In this document: piece by piece, positions 17,344-25,775 of the stretch
Layout of the letters: each line of letters starts with the position of its first letter
How positions within the stretch are numbered: position 1 is the first letter of the stretch
NCBI RefSeq assembly: GCF_029269825.1
Contig: NZ_JARJHU010000003.1
Span: forward strand, 162,475-226,474
Source of the DNA: Pedobacter sp. JY14-1
Lineage (GTDB): Bacteria; Bacteroidota; Bacteroidia; Sphingobacteriales; Sphingobacteriaceae
Direction: 5' to 3'
DNA: 64,000 nucleotides
Translations under genes and position numbers: made by a program
Notes under the pieces: generated by a model
Seen by the model: only the letters and a program-made list of their open reading frames with translations
Database searches by the model: none
What the model was told of the DNA's origin: nothing

Positions 17344-17410
17344 AGCTACAGATTTTAAGGCCCTATCAGGCCCTATTAACACATGGACAATAAAAACAGC
17401 ACATTAGCAA

Positions 17411-17440
17411 ATAAGGCTATGATCTTTACCCTAGCCTTAT
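17411..17440. repeat. 9-bp inverted repeat upstream of rng
   Basis: ATAAGGCTA (17411-17419) and TAGCCTTAT (17432-17440) are exact complements around a 12-base loop, between the bS22-like gene and rng. No T run follows on the minus strand, so it could be a processing site or a weak attenuator within the operon. Confidence 0.6.
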
Positions 17441-17464
17441 CTGCATGTGGAACAATAAAAGGAA

Positions 17465-17554
17465 TTACTTCTTCTTATGTCTGTTTTTTCTTAAACGCTT
17501 CTTGCGTTTGTGTGTAGCCATCTTATGTCTTTTTCTTTTTTTACCGCTTGGCAT
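17465..17554 (-). CDS. AURKAIP1/COX24-domain mini ribosomal protein (bS22-like)
   Basis: A 29-codon gene on the minus strand, beginning MPSGKKRKRHKMATHKRKK and ending NRHKKK. More than half of the residues are Lys, Arg or His. The KRKRHKM...HKRKKRLRK pattern is that of the AURKAIP1/COX24 domain, found in mitochondrial mS38 and in tiny bacterial small-subunit proteins of the bS22 type, which lie in rRNA grooves. It sits between the TPR gene and rng. The gene is easily missed because of its size, but the motif makes it convincing. Confidence 0.85.
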   Translation of the reverse strand: MPSGKKRKRHKMATHKRKKRLRKNRHKKK

Positions 17555-17597
17555 AATTTTAAAGTTTAAATTTTTTTAAAAATCTGTTTATTAACTA

Positions 17598-18461
17598 CTA
17601 TTTCTTAAGGGCCTCCACACGCTCATCAATGAATTTGGACAAGGTGGGGTTTCCGGCCAGTCTTTTACTTTCTTCATAGGCTGTGATTGCCTCGGAATTT
17701 CTGCCCAGGTTCTCATAAGCCGTTGCCAGGTAGAAATAAGCATCTGGTGTAGGTTTGATTGCAATCGCATCCTTAAATCTGCCGATAGCTTTATCGAACT
17801 GACCTGATTTGATCGCAAAAGTACCAAGGCTCATGATCGCTCTGAGGTTCCTTGGATCTTTCTTTATTACATCCATCAGCATTGCGATCCCCTGCATCGG
17901 CATGCCCATTCCATTCACGATGGTAATGCCCATTCCGGTTTTCGCATCGTTGCTTGAGGAATCAATACGGAGCGCGTTATTAAAGGCACTGTTTGCCTTC
18001 TGTAGCAAAGCGGGCTGCAGCAAACTATCCCGGGTATTGTCGAAGCCTTTCAGGAACTGGTCCCCGGCAGCAAGCCAGTTATTCAGTGAAGGTTCGTATC
18101 CGGCTACTGCTTCCAGATAAAGTGCACTTGGTACTGCCTGCTCCAGGTCATTCCATTTTTGGGCCAGTACCTTTGCCGTTTTTGCCTTATCCTGCTCAGC
18201 AGCACTGTTGTAGGTGTTTTCAAGCGCAGTAATCTCAGCAGCAACGCTTGCACCGATCAAGTTTTTGGCAGCAGCGGAAACTTCGGTCAGGCTAATCTCA
18301 GGAGCTCCGGAAGGCTGGCCCATCTGGGCAGCAGGATTGCCTTTCCCATTCTCTGCTTTAGGTTTTACCAAACCCTTAATGTCGCGGGTAAACAAAAAGG
18401 CCACCAGCAGCACTATAGCTGTGACGATACCGATTTGCTGATTTCTCACCCGTCCTGCCAT
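17598..18461 (-). CDS. Membrane-anchored TPR protein
   Basis: A 287-residue protein with one N-terminal membrane segment (about residues 10-25, IGIVTAIVLLVAFLF), a linker rich in Gly, Pro and Ala, a helical middle region and TPR repeats from about residue 150 to the end (AFNNALRID, AIGRFKDAIAIKPTPDAYFYLATAYENLGRNSEAITAYEE). TPRs mediate protein contacts; the partner is unknown. The gene lies seven bases downstream of the HU-type gene and upstream of the bS22-like and rng genes, so it likely belongs to one transcript with them. Confidence 0.8.
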   Translation of the reverse strand: MAGRVRNQQIGIVTAIVLLVAFLFTRDIKGLVKPKAENGKGNPAAQMGQPSGAPEISLTEVSAAAKNLIGASVAAEITALENTYNSAAEQDKAKTAKVLAQKWNDLEQAVPSALYLEAVAGYEPSLNNWLAAGDQFLKGFDNTRDSLLQPALLQKANSAFNNALRIDSSSNDAKTGMGITIVNGMGMPMQGIAMLMDVIKKDPRNLRAIMSLGTFAIKSGQFDKAIGRFKDAIAIKPTPDAYFYLATAYENLGRNSEAITAYEESKRLAGNPTLSKFIDERVEALKK

Positions 18462-18468
18462 TACCTGA

Positions 18469-18771
18469 TTAAGCTTCTACGCTGATTTTTTTGGAGTTAT
18501 TTTTTACTTTATCTACAAAGACCTTGGCAGGTTTGAAGCTGGGAACGAAGTGTTCCGGTATAATGATTGCAGTATTCTTTGAGATATTCCTTGCAGTTTT
18601 CTGGGCCCTTTTCTTTACAACAAAGCTGCCGAAACCTCTTACGTAAACATTCTCTCCTCCGATCATGCTGTTCTTGATCACTTTGAAAAACGCCTCAACG
18701 GTCTCTTGCACATCTACTTTTTCAATTCCTGTTTTCGTCGATATTTCTGAAATAATATCTGCCTTAGTCAT
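18469..18771 (-). CDS. HU/IHF-family DNA-binding protein
   Basis: A 100-residue nucleoid protein: MTKADIISEISTKTGI starts the dimerisation helices, and VYVRGFGSFVVKKRAQKTARN is the family signature leading into the DNA-binding arm, although the usual RNP tip motif is replaced by NISKNT-AIIIPEHFVPSF. It binds and bends DNA; HU or IHF type cannot be decided. A GGAG sequence lies before the ATG, one of few Shine-Dalgarno-like sites here. It is the first gene of the HU-TPR-bS22-rng series and diverges from mutY. Confidence 0.92.
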   Translation of the reverse strand: MTKADIISEISTKTGIEKVDVQETVEAFFKVIKNSMIGGENVYVRGFGSFVVKKRAQKTARNISKNTAIIIPEHFVPSFKPAKVFVDKVKNNSKKISVEA

Positions 18772-18827
18772 AACTCTCCTTTATTTATTTAATAATGTAC
18801 TTTAACTTTATCACTGTTTTGGGGTTG

Positions 18828-18835
18828 CAAAAGTA
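18828..18835 (-). promoter_or_regulatory. Predicted -7 box of the HU gene
   Basis: The minus strand reads TACTTTTG, an exact TAnnTTTG match, about 57 bases before the ATG. It probably drives the HU-TPR-bS22-rng unit. Confidence 0.5.
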
Positions 18836-18871
18836 TTGCTTTTTAGTGAGATAGGAAAATAAAAAGAAGAG

Positions 18872-18879
18872 TATTTTTG
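18872..18879 (+). promoter_or_regulatory. Predicted -7 box of mutY
   Basis: TATTTTTG ends six bases before the mutY ATG at 18886, implying a nearly leaderless message for mutY-ssb. Confidence 0.45.
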
Positions 18880-18885
18880 TAAAAT

Positions 18886-19935
18886 ATGTCATTTCAATCC
18901 AAGATAGTAGAGTGGTACCATCAGCATAAACGAGACCTTCCCTGGCGCAATACGACCGATGCCTATACCATCTGGCTATCCGAGATCATCCTGCAGCAAA
19001 CCCGTGTAGAACAGGGGCTTCCCTATTTCAACCGCTTTCTGGCGCAATACCCTACTGTCGGTCATTTTGCCTCGGCTTCCGAAACCGAAGTCCTGAAACT
19101 ATGGCAGGGCCTGGGTTATTATTCGCGCGGAAGGAATATGCTCAAGACTGCAGTGCAGGTCCACCAGGAATATGGAGGTAAGTTTCCCGTTAGCTATGCA
19201 GAGCTCATCCGGCTCAAAGGCATCGGCGACTATACGGCTGCCGCCATTTCTTCTTTTTCCTCCGGAGAGGCGAGGGCCGTGGTAGACGGAAATGTATTCC
19301 GTGTGCTGTCCAGGTATTTCGGTATCCATACGCCTATCAACAGTACCAGGGGCAAGCAGGAATTTACCGCGCTCGCCGCTTCGCTGCTGCAAGGGCAGCA
19401 ACCAGCGGTGTACAACCAGGCCATCATGGAGTTCGGAGCGCTCTGGTGCAGACCCAGGTCACCCCGGTGTGCCGGATGCCCCGTGGCTGAAGGCTGTTTT
19501 GCCCGCCAGCATAAGGTTACTGAAAGTCTTCCTGTCAAAGAAAGGAAACTCAAAAAGCGTACGCGCTATTTCAATTATTTCTTCTGTGTCAACCCGGAAA
19601 CAAAGGAAATACTCGTGAAGAGGAGAATGCCAGGTGATATCTGGCAGGAGCTTTACGATTTCCCGCTCCTGGAGACTGAGGGGAGCCCTGAACAGGGCGA
19701 TGCAGCGTTTAGTAATGCCCTTAAAGCGCACTTTGGCGAAGACTACCGCATGATGCTGCTTTCCCATAGAAAGCACCTGTTGACCCACCAAACTATATAT
19801 ATTCAATTTTTTGCTTTAGACAATTATATCGTTAACTTTAATCAACATGCAAACATAAAGTGGGTTTCGCTAAACGATTTTGAGGCGCTTCCTCAACCCA
19901 AAGTGATCGCCGATTTTATCAAAGCATACACCTAA
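18886..19935 (+). CDS. mutY: A/G-specific adenine glycosylase
   Basis: Base-excision repair enzyme removing adenine opposite 8-oxoguanine. At 349 residues it has all family parts: RDLPWRNT near the start, catalytic Glu33 in SEIILQQTRV, the helix-hairpin-helix LKGIGDYTAAAI with catalytic Asp134 in VVDGNVFRVLSRY, the iron-sulfur cysteines in WCRPRSPRCAGCPVAEGC, and a C-terminal NUDIX-like domain that reads the oxidised base (ILVKRRMPGDIWQELYDFP). ssb follows after 19 bases and is likely co-transcribed. It is divergent from the HU gene. Confidence 0.96.
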   Translation: MSFQSKIVEWYHQHKRDLPWRNTTDAYTIWLSEIILQQTRVEQGLPYFNRFLAQYPTVGHFASASETEVLKLWQGLGYYSRGRNMLKTAVQVHQEYGGKFPVSYAELIRLKGIGDYTAAAISSFSSGEARAVVDGNVFRVLSRYFGIHTPINSTRGKQEFTALAASLLQGQQPAVYNQAIMEFGALWCRPRSPRCAGCPVAEGCFARQHKVTESLPVKERKLKKRTRYFNYFFCVNPETKEILVKRRMPGDIWQELYDFPLLETEGSPEQGDAAFSNALKAHFGEDYRMMLLSHRKHLLTHQTIYIQFFALDNYIVNFNQHANIKWVSLNDFEALPQPKVIADFIKAYT

Positions 19936-19954
19936 CCAAATAACAGAGATATAC

Positions 19955-20380
19955 ATGTCAGGCATTAACAAAGTGATTTTAGTCGGACACCTGGGGAAAG
20001 ACCCGGAAGTCAGACATTTGGACGGAGGCGTAACCGTGGCCAGTTTCCCCCTGGCAACATCGGAGACTTACAACAAAGAAGGTAAGCGTGTCGAACAGAC
20101 CGAATGGCACAACATTGTATTGTGGCGCGGACTGGCCGAAGTTGCGTCAAAATATCTGCAAAAAGGTAAGCTGGTCTACATTGAAGGGAAGTTGCGTACC
20201 CGTTCTTTCGAAGACCGTGAAAAAATCAAGAAATATGTGACAGAGGTGGTAGCTGAGAATTTCACCATACTGGGACGCAAAAGTGATTTTGAGGCTCCAT
20301 CTGAACGTGAAAATACGTCCCATAAGGTAGAAAATGAATACACAGATCACGAAGACCCGTCCGGAGATCTTCCGTTTTGA
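19955..20380 (+). CDS. ssb: Single-stranded DNA-binding protein
   Basis: A 141-residue protein with one OB fold (INKVILVGHLGKDPEVRHLDGG, FPLATSETY, EWHNIVLWRGLAEVASKYLQKGKLVYIEGKLRTRSFED) and an acidic tail ending DPSGDLPF, the tip that recruits replication and repair proteins. It coats single-stranded DNA during replication and recombination. It is paired with mutY upstream and followed by a strong bidirectional terminator. Confidence 0.96.
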   Translation: MSGINKVILVGHLGKDPEVRHLDGGVTVASFPLATSETYNKEGKRVEQTEWHNIVLWRGLAEVASKYLQKGKLVYIEGKLRTRSFEDREKIKKYVTEVVAENFTILGRKSDFEAPSERENTSHKVENEYTDHEDPSGDLPF

Positions 20381-20413
20381 GATGCCCGTAACCAAACCAG
20401 CCGGTTATTCCAC

Positions 20414-20447
20414 AAAAAAAGGGCTGCTTTCATAAGCAGCCCTTTTT
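20414..20447. terminator. Bidirectional terminator between ssb and glmS
   Basis: GGGCTGCTT (20421-20429) and AAGCAGCCC (20434-20442) form a 9-bp perfect stem with loop TCAT, flanked by seven A and five T. It serves the convergent ssb and glmS genes. Confidence 0.9.
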
Positions 20448-20450
20448 AGT

Positions 20451-22289
20451 TTATTCTACTGTAACCGATTTGGCCAGGTTCCTGGGTTGATCTACATTGC
20501 AGCCACGTAAAACGGCGATATGGTAGGAAAGCAACTGCAGAGGAATGGTTGCCAGAAGCGGCAGAAAAGCCTCGTTAGCATCAGGTATCTCAATACAATA
20601 GTCCACCATCCTGCGTACCTCAGTGTCTCCTTCGGTAACAATTGCCAGGACAATGCCTTTTCTTGCCTTTACTTCCTGGATATTGCTGATCACTTTTTCA
20701 TAAGAAGAATTCTTTGTTGCGATCACGACCACAGGCATTTCTTCATCGATCAGGGCAATAGGTCCGTGCTTCATTTCCGCCGCCGGATAGCCTTCAGCAT
20801 GAATATAAGAAATCTCCTTCAGCTTCAACGCACCTTCAAGAGCAACAGGGAAACCGGTCCCGCGTCCCAGGAACAGGCAGTTCCGGGAGTCCTTGAATTT
20901 TTCTGAGATCTCCCTGATGAGGGTATCCGATTTCAGCGCCTGCTCTATTTTCTCCGGAATATGGTCCAGTTCGGTCAGGAGTTCGGTCAGTTTAGAGCTG
21001 CCAACCGTTCCTTTCTGCTGTGCCAGGTGCAGGGCAATCAGCGTCAGCACAGTTACCTGTGCGGTAAAGGCCTTGGTAGATGCCACGCCAATCTCAGGCC
21101 CGGCGTGCGTATAGGCGCCCGCATGTGTAATGCGGGGTATGGAAGCGCCTACCACATTACATACGCCAAAAATCGTTGCGCCCTTTTCCTTAGCCATTTC
21201 TATCGCCGCCATTGTATCCGCCGTCTCGCCCGATTGCGAGATGGCAATGACCACATCCTTTTCCGTAATGATCGGGTTGCGGTAACGGAATTCAGAAGCA
21301 TATTCCACCTCAACAGGTATACGGGCAAATTCTTCAATCAGATATTCCCCCACCAACCCGGCATGCCATGAAGTACCGCAGGCCACGATAATGATCCGGT
21401 CAATATTTTTTAGCTTGTGCGCATACTCATTGATACCACCCAATTGTACCCTGCCTTCATTTGGGTAAATACGGCCCCTCAGGCAATCCCTCACCGAACG
21501 TGGCTGCTCATAGATTTCCTTCAGCATAAAGTGCTCATAGCCGCTTTTTTCCAGCATTTCCAGCTTTAATTCCAGTTCCTGTACATAAGGCGTCTGTATC
21601 ACATTGTCCAGGCGTTTAATCAGCAGCTCATCACGTTTTACATACGCAATTTCATTGTCGTTCATGTAGATCACATTTTTTGTGTACTCCACAATGGGCG
21701 TGGCGTCAGAAGCAATGAAATATTCTCCCTGTCCTACACCGATTACCATAGGGCTGCCCTTCCTGGCAGCGATCAGCTGGTCAGGCTGCTGGCTGTCCAT
21801 TACGACAATCGCATAGGCGCCGCTCACCTCATGCAATGCCAGTCTTACCGCTTCAAGTAAATCTGTTTTTTCGTTCTTGTAAATTTCCTCGATCAGGTGA
21901 ATGAGCACCTCGGTATCTGTATCACTGTTAAATTGGTGGCCCCGCCTCAGCAGCTCCTCTTTTAATGTGGCATAGTTTTCAATGATCCCGTTATGTATAA
22001 TGGCCAGTCTTCCGTCATTCGAAGTATGAGGATGAGAATTTCGGTCTGATGGTGCCCCGTGTGTTGCCCATCGGGTATGCCCTATAGCTACAGGGCCGCT
22101 GCGGTCCTTATTTTCAGCGAAAGCCTCCAGCTCGGAAACCTTTCCGGCCTTTTTATAGATATTCATGCCGCTTTTATTGATCAGTGCAATGCCCGCACTG
22201 TCATAGCCACGGTACTCCAGTCTTTTCAATCCTTTAAGTACAACCGGCCACGCTTCACGATAACCAATATAACCCACGATTCCGCACAT
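20451..22289 (-). CDS. glmS: Glutamine-fructose-6-phosphate aminotransferase
   Basis: First step of the hexosamine pathway: fructose-6-phosphate plus glutamine gives glucosamine-6-phosphate for peptidoglycan and LPS. At 612 residues it has the full layout: nucleophile Cys2 in MCGIVGYIG, the glutaminase domain with GHTRWATHG and HNGIIENY, and two SIS domains (SQSGETADT, GIEVASTKAFTAQ, LGRGTGFPVALEGALKLKE), ending PRNLAKSVTVE. No glmS ribozyme is recognisable in the short upstream region. The stop is only a few bases from the shared terminator with ssb. Confidence 0.97.
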   Translation of the reverse strand: MCGIVGYIGYREAWPVVLKGLKRLEYRGYDSAGIALINKSGMNIYKKAGKVSELEAFAENKDRSGPVAIGHTRWATHGAPSDRNSHPHTSNDGRLAIIHNGIIENYATLKEELLRRGHQFNSDTDTEVLIHLIEEIYKNEKTDLLEAVRLALHEVSGAYAIVVMDSQQPDQLIAARKGSPMVIGVGQGEYFIASDATPIVEYTKNVIYMNDNEIAYVKRDELLIKRLDNVIQTPYVQELELKLEMLEKSGYEHFMLKEIYEQPRSVRDCLRGRIYPNEGRVQLGGINEYAHKLKNIDRIIIVACGTSWHAGLVGEYLIEEFARIPVEVEYASEFRYRNPIITEKDVVIAISQSGETADTMAAIEMAKEKGATIFGVCNVVGASIPRITHAGAYTHAGPEIGVASTKAFTAQVTVLTLIALHLAQQKGTVGSSKLTELLTELDHIPEKIEQALKSDTLIREISEKFKDSRNCLFLGRGTGFPVALEGALKLKEISYIHAEGYPAAEMKHGPIALIDEEMPVVVIATKNSSYEKVISNIQEVKARKGIVLAIVTEGDTEVRRMVDYCIEIPDANEAFLPLLATIPLQLLSYHIAVLRGCNVDQPRNLAKSVTVE

Positions 22290-22320
22290 AGTTAGTAGAT
22301 TTGAATAAGTAGAAATGAAA

Positions 22321-22357
22321 TAAAAAATTCCCCGAAAATAGTGATTCCCGGAGAATT
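22321..22357 (-). terminator. Terminator after the DUF4270 gene
   Basis: On the minus strand AATTCTCCG (22357-22349) pairs with CGGGGAATT (22334-22326) including one G-U pair, followed by a T-rich run. It lies 22 bases past the DUF4270 stop and before the glmS start. Confidence 0.65.
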
Positions 22358-22378
22358 AATTAATCGGTAATTTTTATA

Positions 22379-23860
22379 TTATTTCTGCGCTGCCAGCGTA
22401 TAATAAATGTTGAGCTTGGTGGCCGTATTTCCTGAAGCAGCCGAGCCCGTAACGATCACACTCCGCTCCGCAGTGTTAATCGCAGGCGTCAGGCTGAATG
22501 CAGCATAGGGAGCCGGCGCCAGGTAGGTTCCATAATCCTTGGTGGTACCGTCAACCAGTTGCTGAATATAACCGGTTACTATAAAAATATAGCGTTTCCG
22601 GCTCTTGCTGTAATTTCCTCCGAATGCCCCCTCATAATAAGGGTTCGAAGTACCAGATGCCGGTGCGGCATTATCCACGAGATTGGCACGCTGCCCCGCA
22701 ATATCCAGCCTGTATAACGAAAGCCGTTCCGCAGGTGTCCATGGTGCTACGTCAGTACCGCCCTCTACATTCACTACCAGTTCAGCGCGGTTGATTACTA
22801 CTCTGACCTTTTTATTTCCACCAGTGGCCGTAGTCACAAAATCATCCAGTTTCGGAAAGGAGATCCTGTTCCTCAAACCACCCATGCCCTGCAGGTATGT
22901 CCGCTGATAAGGAGTCGCGGGATTCGGCACATTCAGCTGGTTCTCTACATCCGTCCCGGTATAATCATGGCTTACCTTCGCAGCTATCGGCCCGCTGGTC
23001 GCTGATATTGGAAAGTAAACCACTGCGGTATCCCTGTTGATAAGTGAGTTCGACTGGAGTTTTTTATAGTAGATCGCCACGCAAGCTTGGGCAAGCTGAT
23101 CTGTAGAGGTAAAGTTCAGGAAGGCAAAGCCACCGGGGCCACTCATGTTTTCTTTGTTTACACTCACCTTCAAGCCCTTAAACGACGAAGTAAACCTCGA
23201 ATTCCGGGTCATGTAGGTAGCAGAATCCAGGTTGACAATGTTATTCTGTATGAAAGTCGGGTTCAGTCTGATCCTGATCTGCGGTGTGGGGACCTGGCGT
23301 ACAGTGTCCGCGGCCCCTGCAACGATATCCACAATCTTGGGCCGGGTATTCGGACGCAGTTTAGCCTTAAAACTGCCAACGACCTCATCTTTTGCAGGCC
23401 AGTCCTTATTGCTCGGAAAGGTGGTTTCCAGGGAAAGATCATTTTTTAACTGGCGTACATCAAAGGCATATACCGTCGTTGCAGTATCCCCATAGAAATG
23501 TGAGGACACCGAAGAGTCCACAGGAAGCGAATAAGGCAGTACCAATACCGCGGAATCCACCAGGGGATCATCGCCGAAACTGTAATTGTTGGCTGCCAGT
23601 GCCACCGAAAACGAAAGGCTCGATTCTGAGCTTCCGAATACCGGATCGGCAGATACCCAGCCCAGCGGATATTTGGTCAGTCCTACTGTATTTGTAGCCT
23701 CTTCAGGAACTGTTGTCAGCCCGACTTCAGTTACCGCCAAATCACCCTTGATCGAATAACCATCTTCGGGCTCAATGCCGATAGTGTTCGAACTCTTACA
23801 GGCCGGGAAAAGAAAAAGACCTATCAACAGCGTCAATAAGTCTTGTTTTATTAATTTCAT
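22379..23860 (-). CDS. DUF4270 family lipoprotein
   Basis: A 493-residue exported protein with a lipoprotein signal ending FPACKSSNTIGIEP. The body matches the Bacteroidota DUF4270 family: beta-rich, with SVALAANNYSFGDDPLVDSAVLVLPY near the N-terminus, VYFPIS, and VVINRAELVVNVE late in the chain. Function is unknown; a surface or periplasmic location is expected. I chose the ATG at 23858-23860 so that the signal begins MKLIKQDLLTLL; a longer in-frame start overlaps the preceding gene. It sits 19 bases after the GT5-like gene, an arrangement (GT5-like, DUF4270, glmS) I recall as common in the phylum. Confidence 0.85.
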   Translation of the reverse strand: MKLIKQDLLTLLIGLFLFPACKSSNTIGIEPEDGYSIKGDLAVTEVGLTTVPEEATNTVGLTKYPLGWVSADPVFGSSESSLSFSVALAANNYSFGDDPLVDSAVLVLPYSLPVDSSVSSHFYGDTATTVYAFDVRQLKNDLSLETTFPSNKDWPAKDEVVGSFKAKLRPNTRPKIVDIVAGAADTVRQVPTPQIRIRLNPTFIQNNIVNLDSATYMTRNSRFTSSFKGLKVSVNKENMSGPGGFAFLNFTSTDQLAQACVAIYYKKLQSNSLINRDTAVVYFPISATSGPIAAKVSHDYTGTDVENQLNVPNPATPYQRTYLQGMGGLRNRISFPKLDDFVTTATGGNKKVRVVINRAELVVNVEGGTDVAPWTPAERLSLYRLDIAGQRANLVDNAAPASGTSNPYYEGAFGGNYSKSRKRYIFIVTGYIQQLVDGTTKDYGTYLAPAPYAAFSLTPAINTAERSVIVTGSAASGNTATKLNIYYTLAAQK

Positions 23861-23879
23861 ATAATGATATGCCTCAGTT

Positions 23880-24710
23880 TTATGCAATAGTAACCAAATC
23901 CTCATTCGAAATCTCTTCATACAAACTGTAGAAGTTGTCGAAATTCTCGGTTAAGTTATAGGCTAAAGTTGGCTTATTGGAATCTTTAACAAATTTTAAC
24001 ACATCCGCTTCCAGTTTTTCGTCGGCTAAAACCACTGCGTCAGAATAAGTTACCGCGCCGATATGCATGGCACTGCAATCCGCGTTCTCAAATACCTTCG
24101 TATCTGCTGAGGACATGCCGTTCATTACGGCTTTTCTGTGCAGGTCTGCATTCAGTTTTTCGCCAAAGCACTGCTCATAAATAGAATAAACTACTTTTGA
24201 GTTCTTGAAAGTAGGATCGTTCTTATATACAGTTTTGATGTATGCAGGCACCAGTGCAGTCATCCATCCATGACAGTGCACAATGTCAGGAGACCAGCCC
24301 AGTTTCTTTACGGTTTCCAGGGCGCCCTTGCAGAAGAAGATGGTACGTTCATCATTGTCTGCATAAAACTTCTGTTCCTTGTCCCTGAAGACATGCTTAC
24401 GCTGAAAATAATCTTCGTTATCCAGGAAATAGACCTGCATGCGTGCCGCGGGAATCGAAGCCACTTTAATGATGAGCGGGTTGTCGTTATCGTCGATGAT
24501 GATGTTCATGCCCGAAAGGCGGATCACCTCGTGTAATCTGTTCCTTCTTTCATTGATGTTGCCAAAGCGCGGCATCAGGATCCGGATTTCAAATCCTTTT
24601 TCCTGCATGGCCTGTGGCAACTGGCGGGTAATTTCTGAAATCTTAGTTAGTTCAAGGAAAGGCGACATCTCGTGGGTAACAATCAGTAGCTTCGTTTTAG
24701 CCATCTCCAT
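23880..24710 (-). CDS. Half-length starch/glycogen synthase-like protein (GT5 catalytic domain only)
   Basis: A 276-residue protein matching the N-terminal Rossmann domain of glycogen synthases: KTKLLIVTHEMSPFLELTKISEITRQLPQAMQEKGFEIRILMPRFG, then DIVHCHGWMTALVPAYIK. In full enzymes a second Rossmann domain of about 200 residues carries the ADP-glucose site; here the protein stops after the first and runs into DUF4270. The ADP-glucose-binding K-x-G-G motif near the start is replaced by ELTKIS. So glycogen synthesis is doubtful and a regulatory or envelope role is possible. I chose the ATG at 24708-24710 (a second ATG follows two codons later). It diverges from panC. Confidence 0.8.
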   Translation of the reverse strand: MEMAKTKLLIVTHEMSPFLELTKISEITRQLPQAMQEKGFEIRILMPRFGNINERRNRLHEVIRLSGMNIIIDDNDNPLIIKVASIPAARMQVYFLDNEDYFQRKHVFRDKEQKFYADNDERTIFFCKGALETVKKLGWSPDIVHCHGWMTALVPAYIKTVYKNDPTFKNSKVVYSIYEQCFGEKLNADLHRKAVMNGMSSADTKVFENADCSAMHIGAVTYSDAVVLADEKLEADVLKFVKDSNKPTLAYNLTENFDNFYSLYEEISNEDLVTIA

Positions 24711-24755
24711 ATTCGTAAATAAAATATTTATGTTAAAGAAAAGATTATCAAGGTG

Positions 24756-24786
24756 CAAAGGTAATCAAAATAATCACATTTATCAA
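24756..24786 (-). promoter_or_regulatory. Predicted promoter of GT5-like/DUF4270 unit
   Basis: On the minus strand TTG (24786-24784), 20 bases, then TACCTTTG (24763-24756), a full -33/-7 match about 46 bases before the ATG. Confidence 0.6.
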
Positions 24787-24803
24787 GATATCGGGCCAGA
24801 TGT

Positions 24804-24834
24804 TTTGTTCCCAATGGATAAAACACCAACTTTG
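24804..24834 (+). promoter_or_regulatory. Predicted promoter of panC
   Basis: TTTG (24804-24807), 19 bases, then CAACTTTG (24827-24834), one mismatch from TAnnTTTG. It supports a panC start downstream at TTG 24860. Confidence 0.5.
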
Positions 24835-24859
24835 CCAGCTGAAATTTTTACAAGCAGTT

Positions 24860-25729
24860 TTGGAACTTATCAACACGATAGCGGCGCTCGGAGCGCTGCT
24901 CCGCCCGCTCAGGGAAGCCGGAAAGAAAATTGCGCTGGTACCCACCATGGGTGCCCTGCACAAAGGCCATCTTTCGCTCATCTCCCGGGCACAGGAAGAA
25001 GCAGATATCGTCGTATGCAGCATCTTCGTCAACCCCACACAGTTTACCGATCCCAGGGACCTGGAAAAATACCCCCGGCCGCTGGAACATGACCTGGGCA
25101 TGCTGAGTGAGGCCAGCTGCGATGTCGTCTTTATGCCCGCCGTGCAGGAAATGTACCCAGGACCCGAACAATGGCACATTGATCTGGGTCCTGCGGAGTT
25201 TGTCCTTGAGGGTGAATTCCGCAAGGGGCACTATCAGGGTGTTACCCAGATCGTCAAGAAACTGTTTGATGCCGTCGAGCCCCACATCGCCCTGTTCGGG
25301 CAGAAGGATTTTCAGCAGGTGCTGATGATCGAGCAGATGGTCGCCCGTTTCAGACTTCCTGTACGCATCATTACCTGTCCTATCGTCCGGGAAGAGGATG
25401 GCCTGGCCATGAGCTCCCGAAACATTCACCTGATGCCCGAAGACCGCAGGCACGCTGCTGTGCTTAGCAAAGCGCTTTACGACACCAAAGCCAGCTTTGA
25501 GCAGGCCCGCAGTAATCCGGACGGCCTCAGCCGCCTGATGCTCGAAACCCTGGAGGCGGAAGCCCGCCGGCAGATCTCCGCAACCCCCGGTGTCGAACTT
25601 GACTATTTTATCATCGCCGACGGCAAGACCCTCATGCCTCCCCCGGAGGGGCTCGAAACAGGGCTCGTCGCCCTCGTCGCCGCCAAAGTCGGCAGTACGA
25701 GGCTTATCGATAATATGATATTGAGCTGA
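24860..25729 (+). CDS. panC: Pantothenate synthetase
   Basis: Condenses pantoate with beta-alanine using ATP to make pantothenate (vitamin B5). The signature [24 protein letters not shown], the FGQKDFQQ motif and [11 protein letters not shown] are all present. I chose the TTG at 24860, giving (M)[13 protein letters not shown] and 289 residues, close to the family length; an ATG at 24800 would precede the predicted promoter and add 20 unrelated residues. panD, making the beta-alanine, follows after 46 bases with its own -7 box. The DNA of panC looks richer in G and C than its neighbours. Confidence 0.95.
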   Translation: MELINTIAALGALLRPLREAGKKIALVPTMGALHKGHLSLISRAQEEADIVVCSIFVNPTQFTDPRDLEKYPRPLEHDLGMLSEASCDVVFMPAVQEMYPGPEQWHIDLGPAEFVLEGEFRKGHYQGVTQIVKKLFDAVEPHIALFGQKDFQQVLMIEQMVARFRLPVRIITCPIVREEDGLAMSSRNIHLMPEDRRHAAVLSKALYDTKASFEQARSNPDGLSRLMLETLEAEARRQISATPGVELDYFIIADGKTLMPPPEGLETGLVALVAAKVGSTRLIDNMILS

Positions 25730-25762
25730 ACATCACCGACTTATTCATTCATTTAAATTAAC

Positions 25763-25770
25763 TAACTTTG
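25763..25770 (+). promoter_or_regulatory. Predicted -7 box of panD
   Basis: TAACTTTG ends five bases before the panD ATG at 25776, so a message from it would be leaderless or nearly so. Confidence 0.5.
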
Positions 25771-25775
25771 CCTTC

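Noticed and set aside
17360-17377. Direct repeat GGCCCTAT-CA-GGCCCTAT near the rng start as an operator
   Set aside because: It is only two 8-base copies at the 5' edge of the gene, and no promoter with a -33 element is recognisable there.
22290-22320. glmS ribozyme upstream of glmS
   Set aside because: The gap is too short and has none of the conserved ribozyme core; such ribozymes are typical of Firmicutes.
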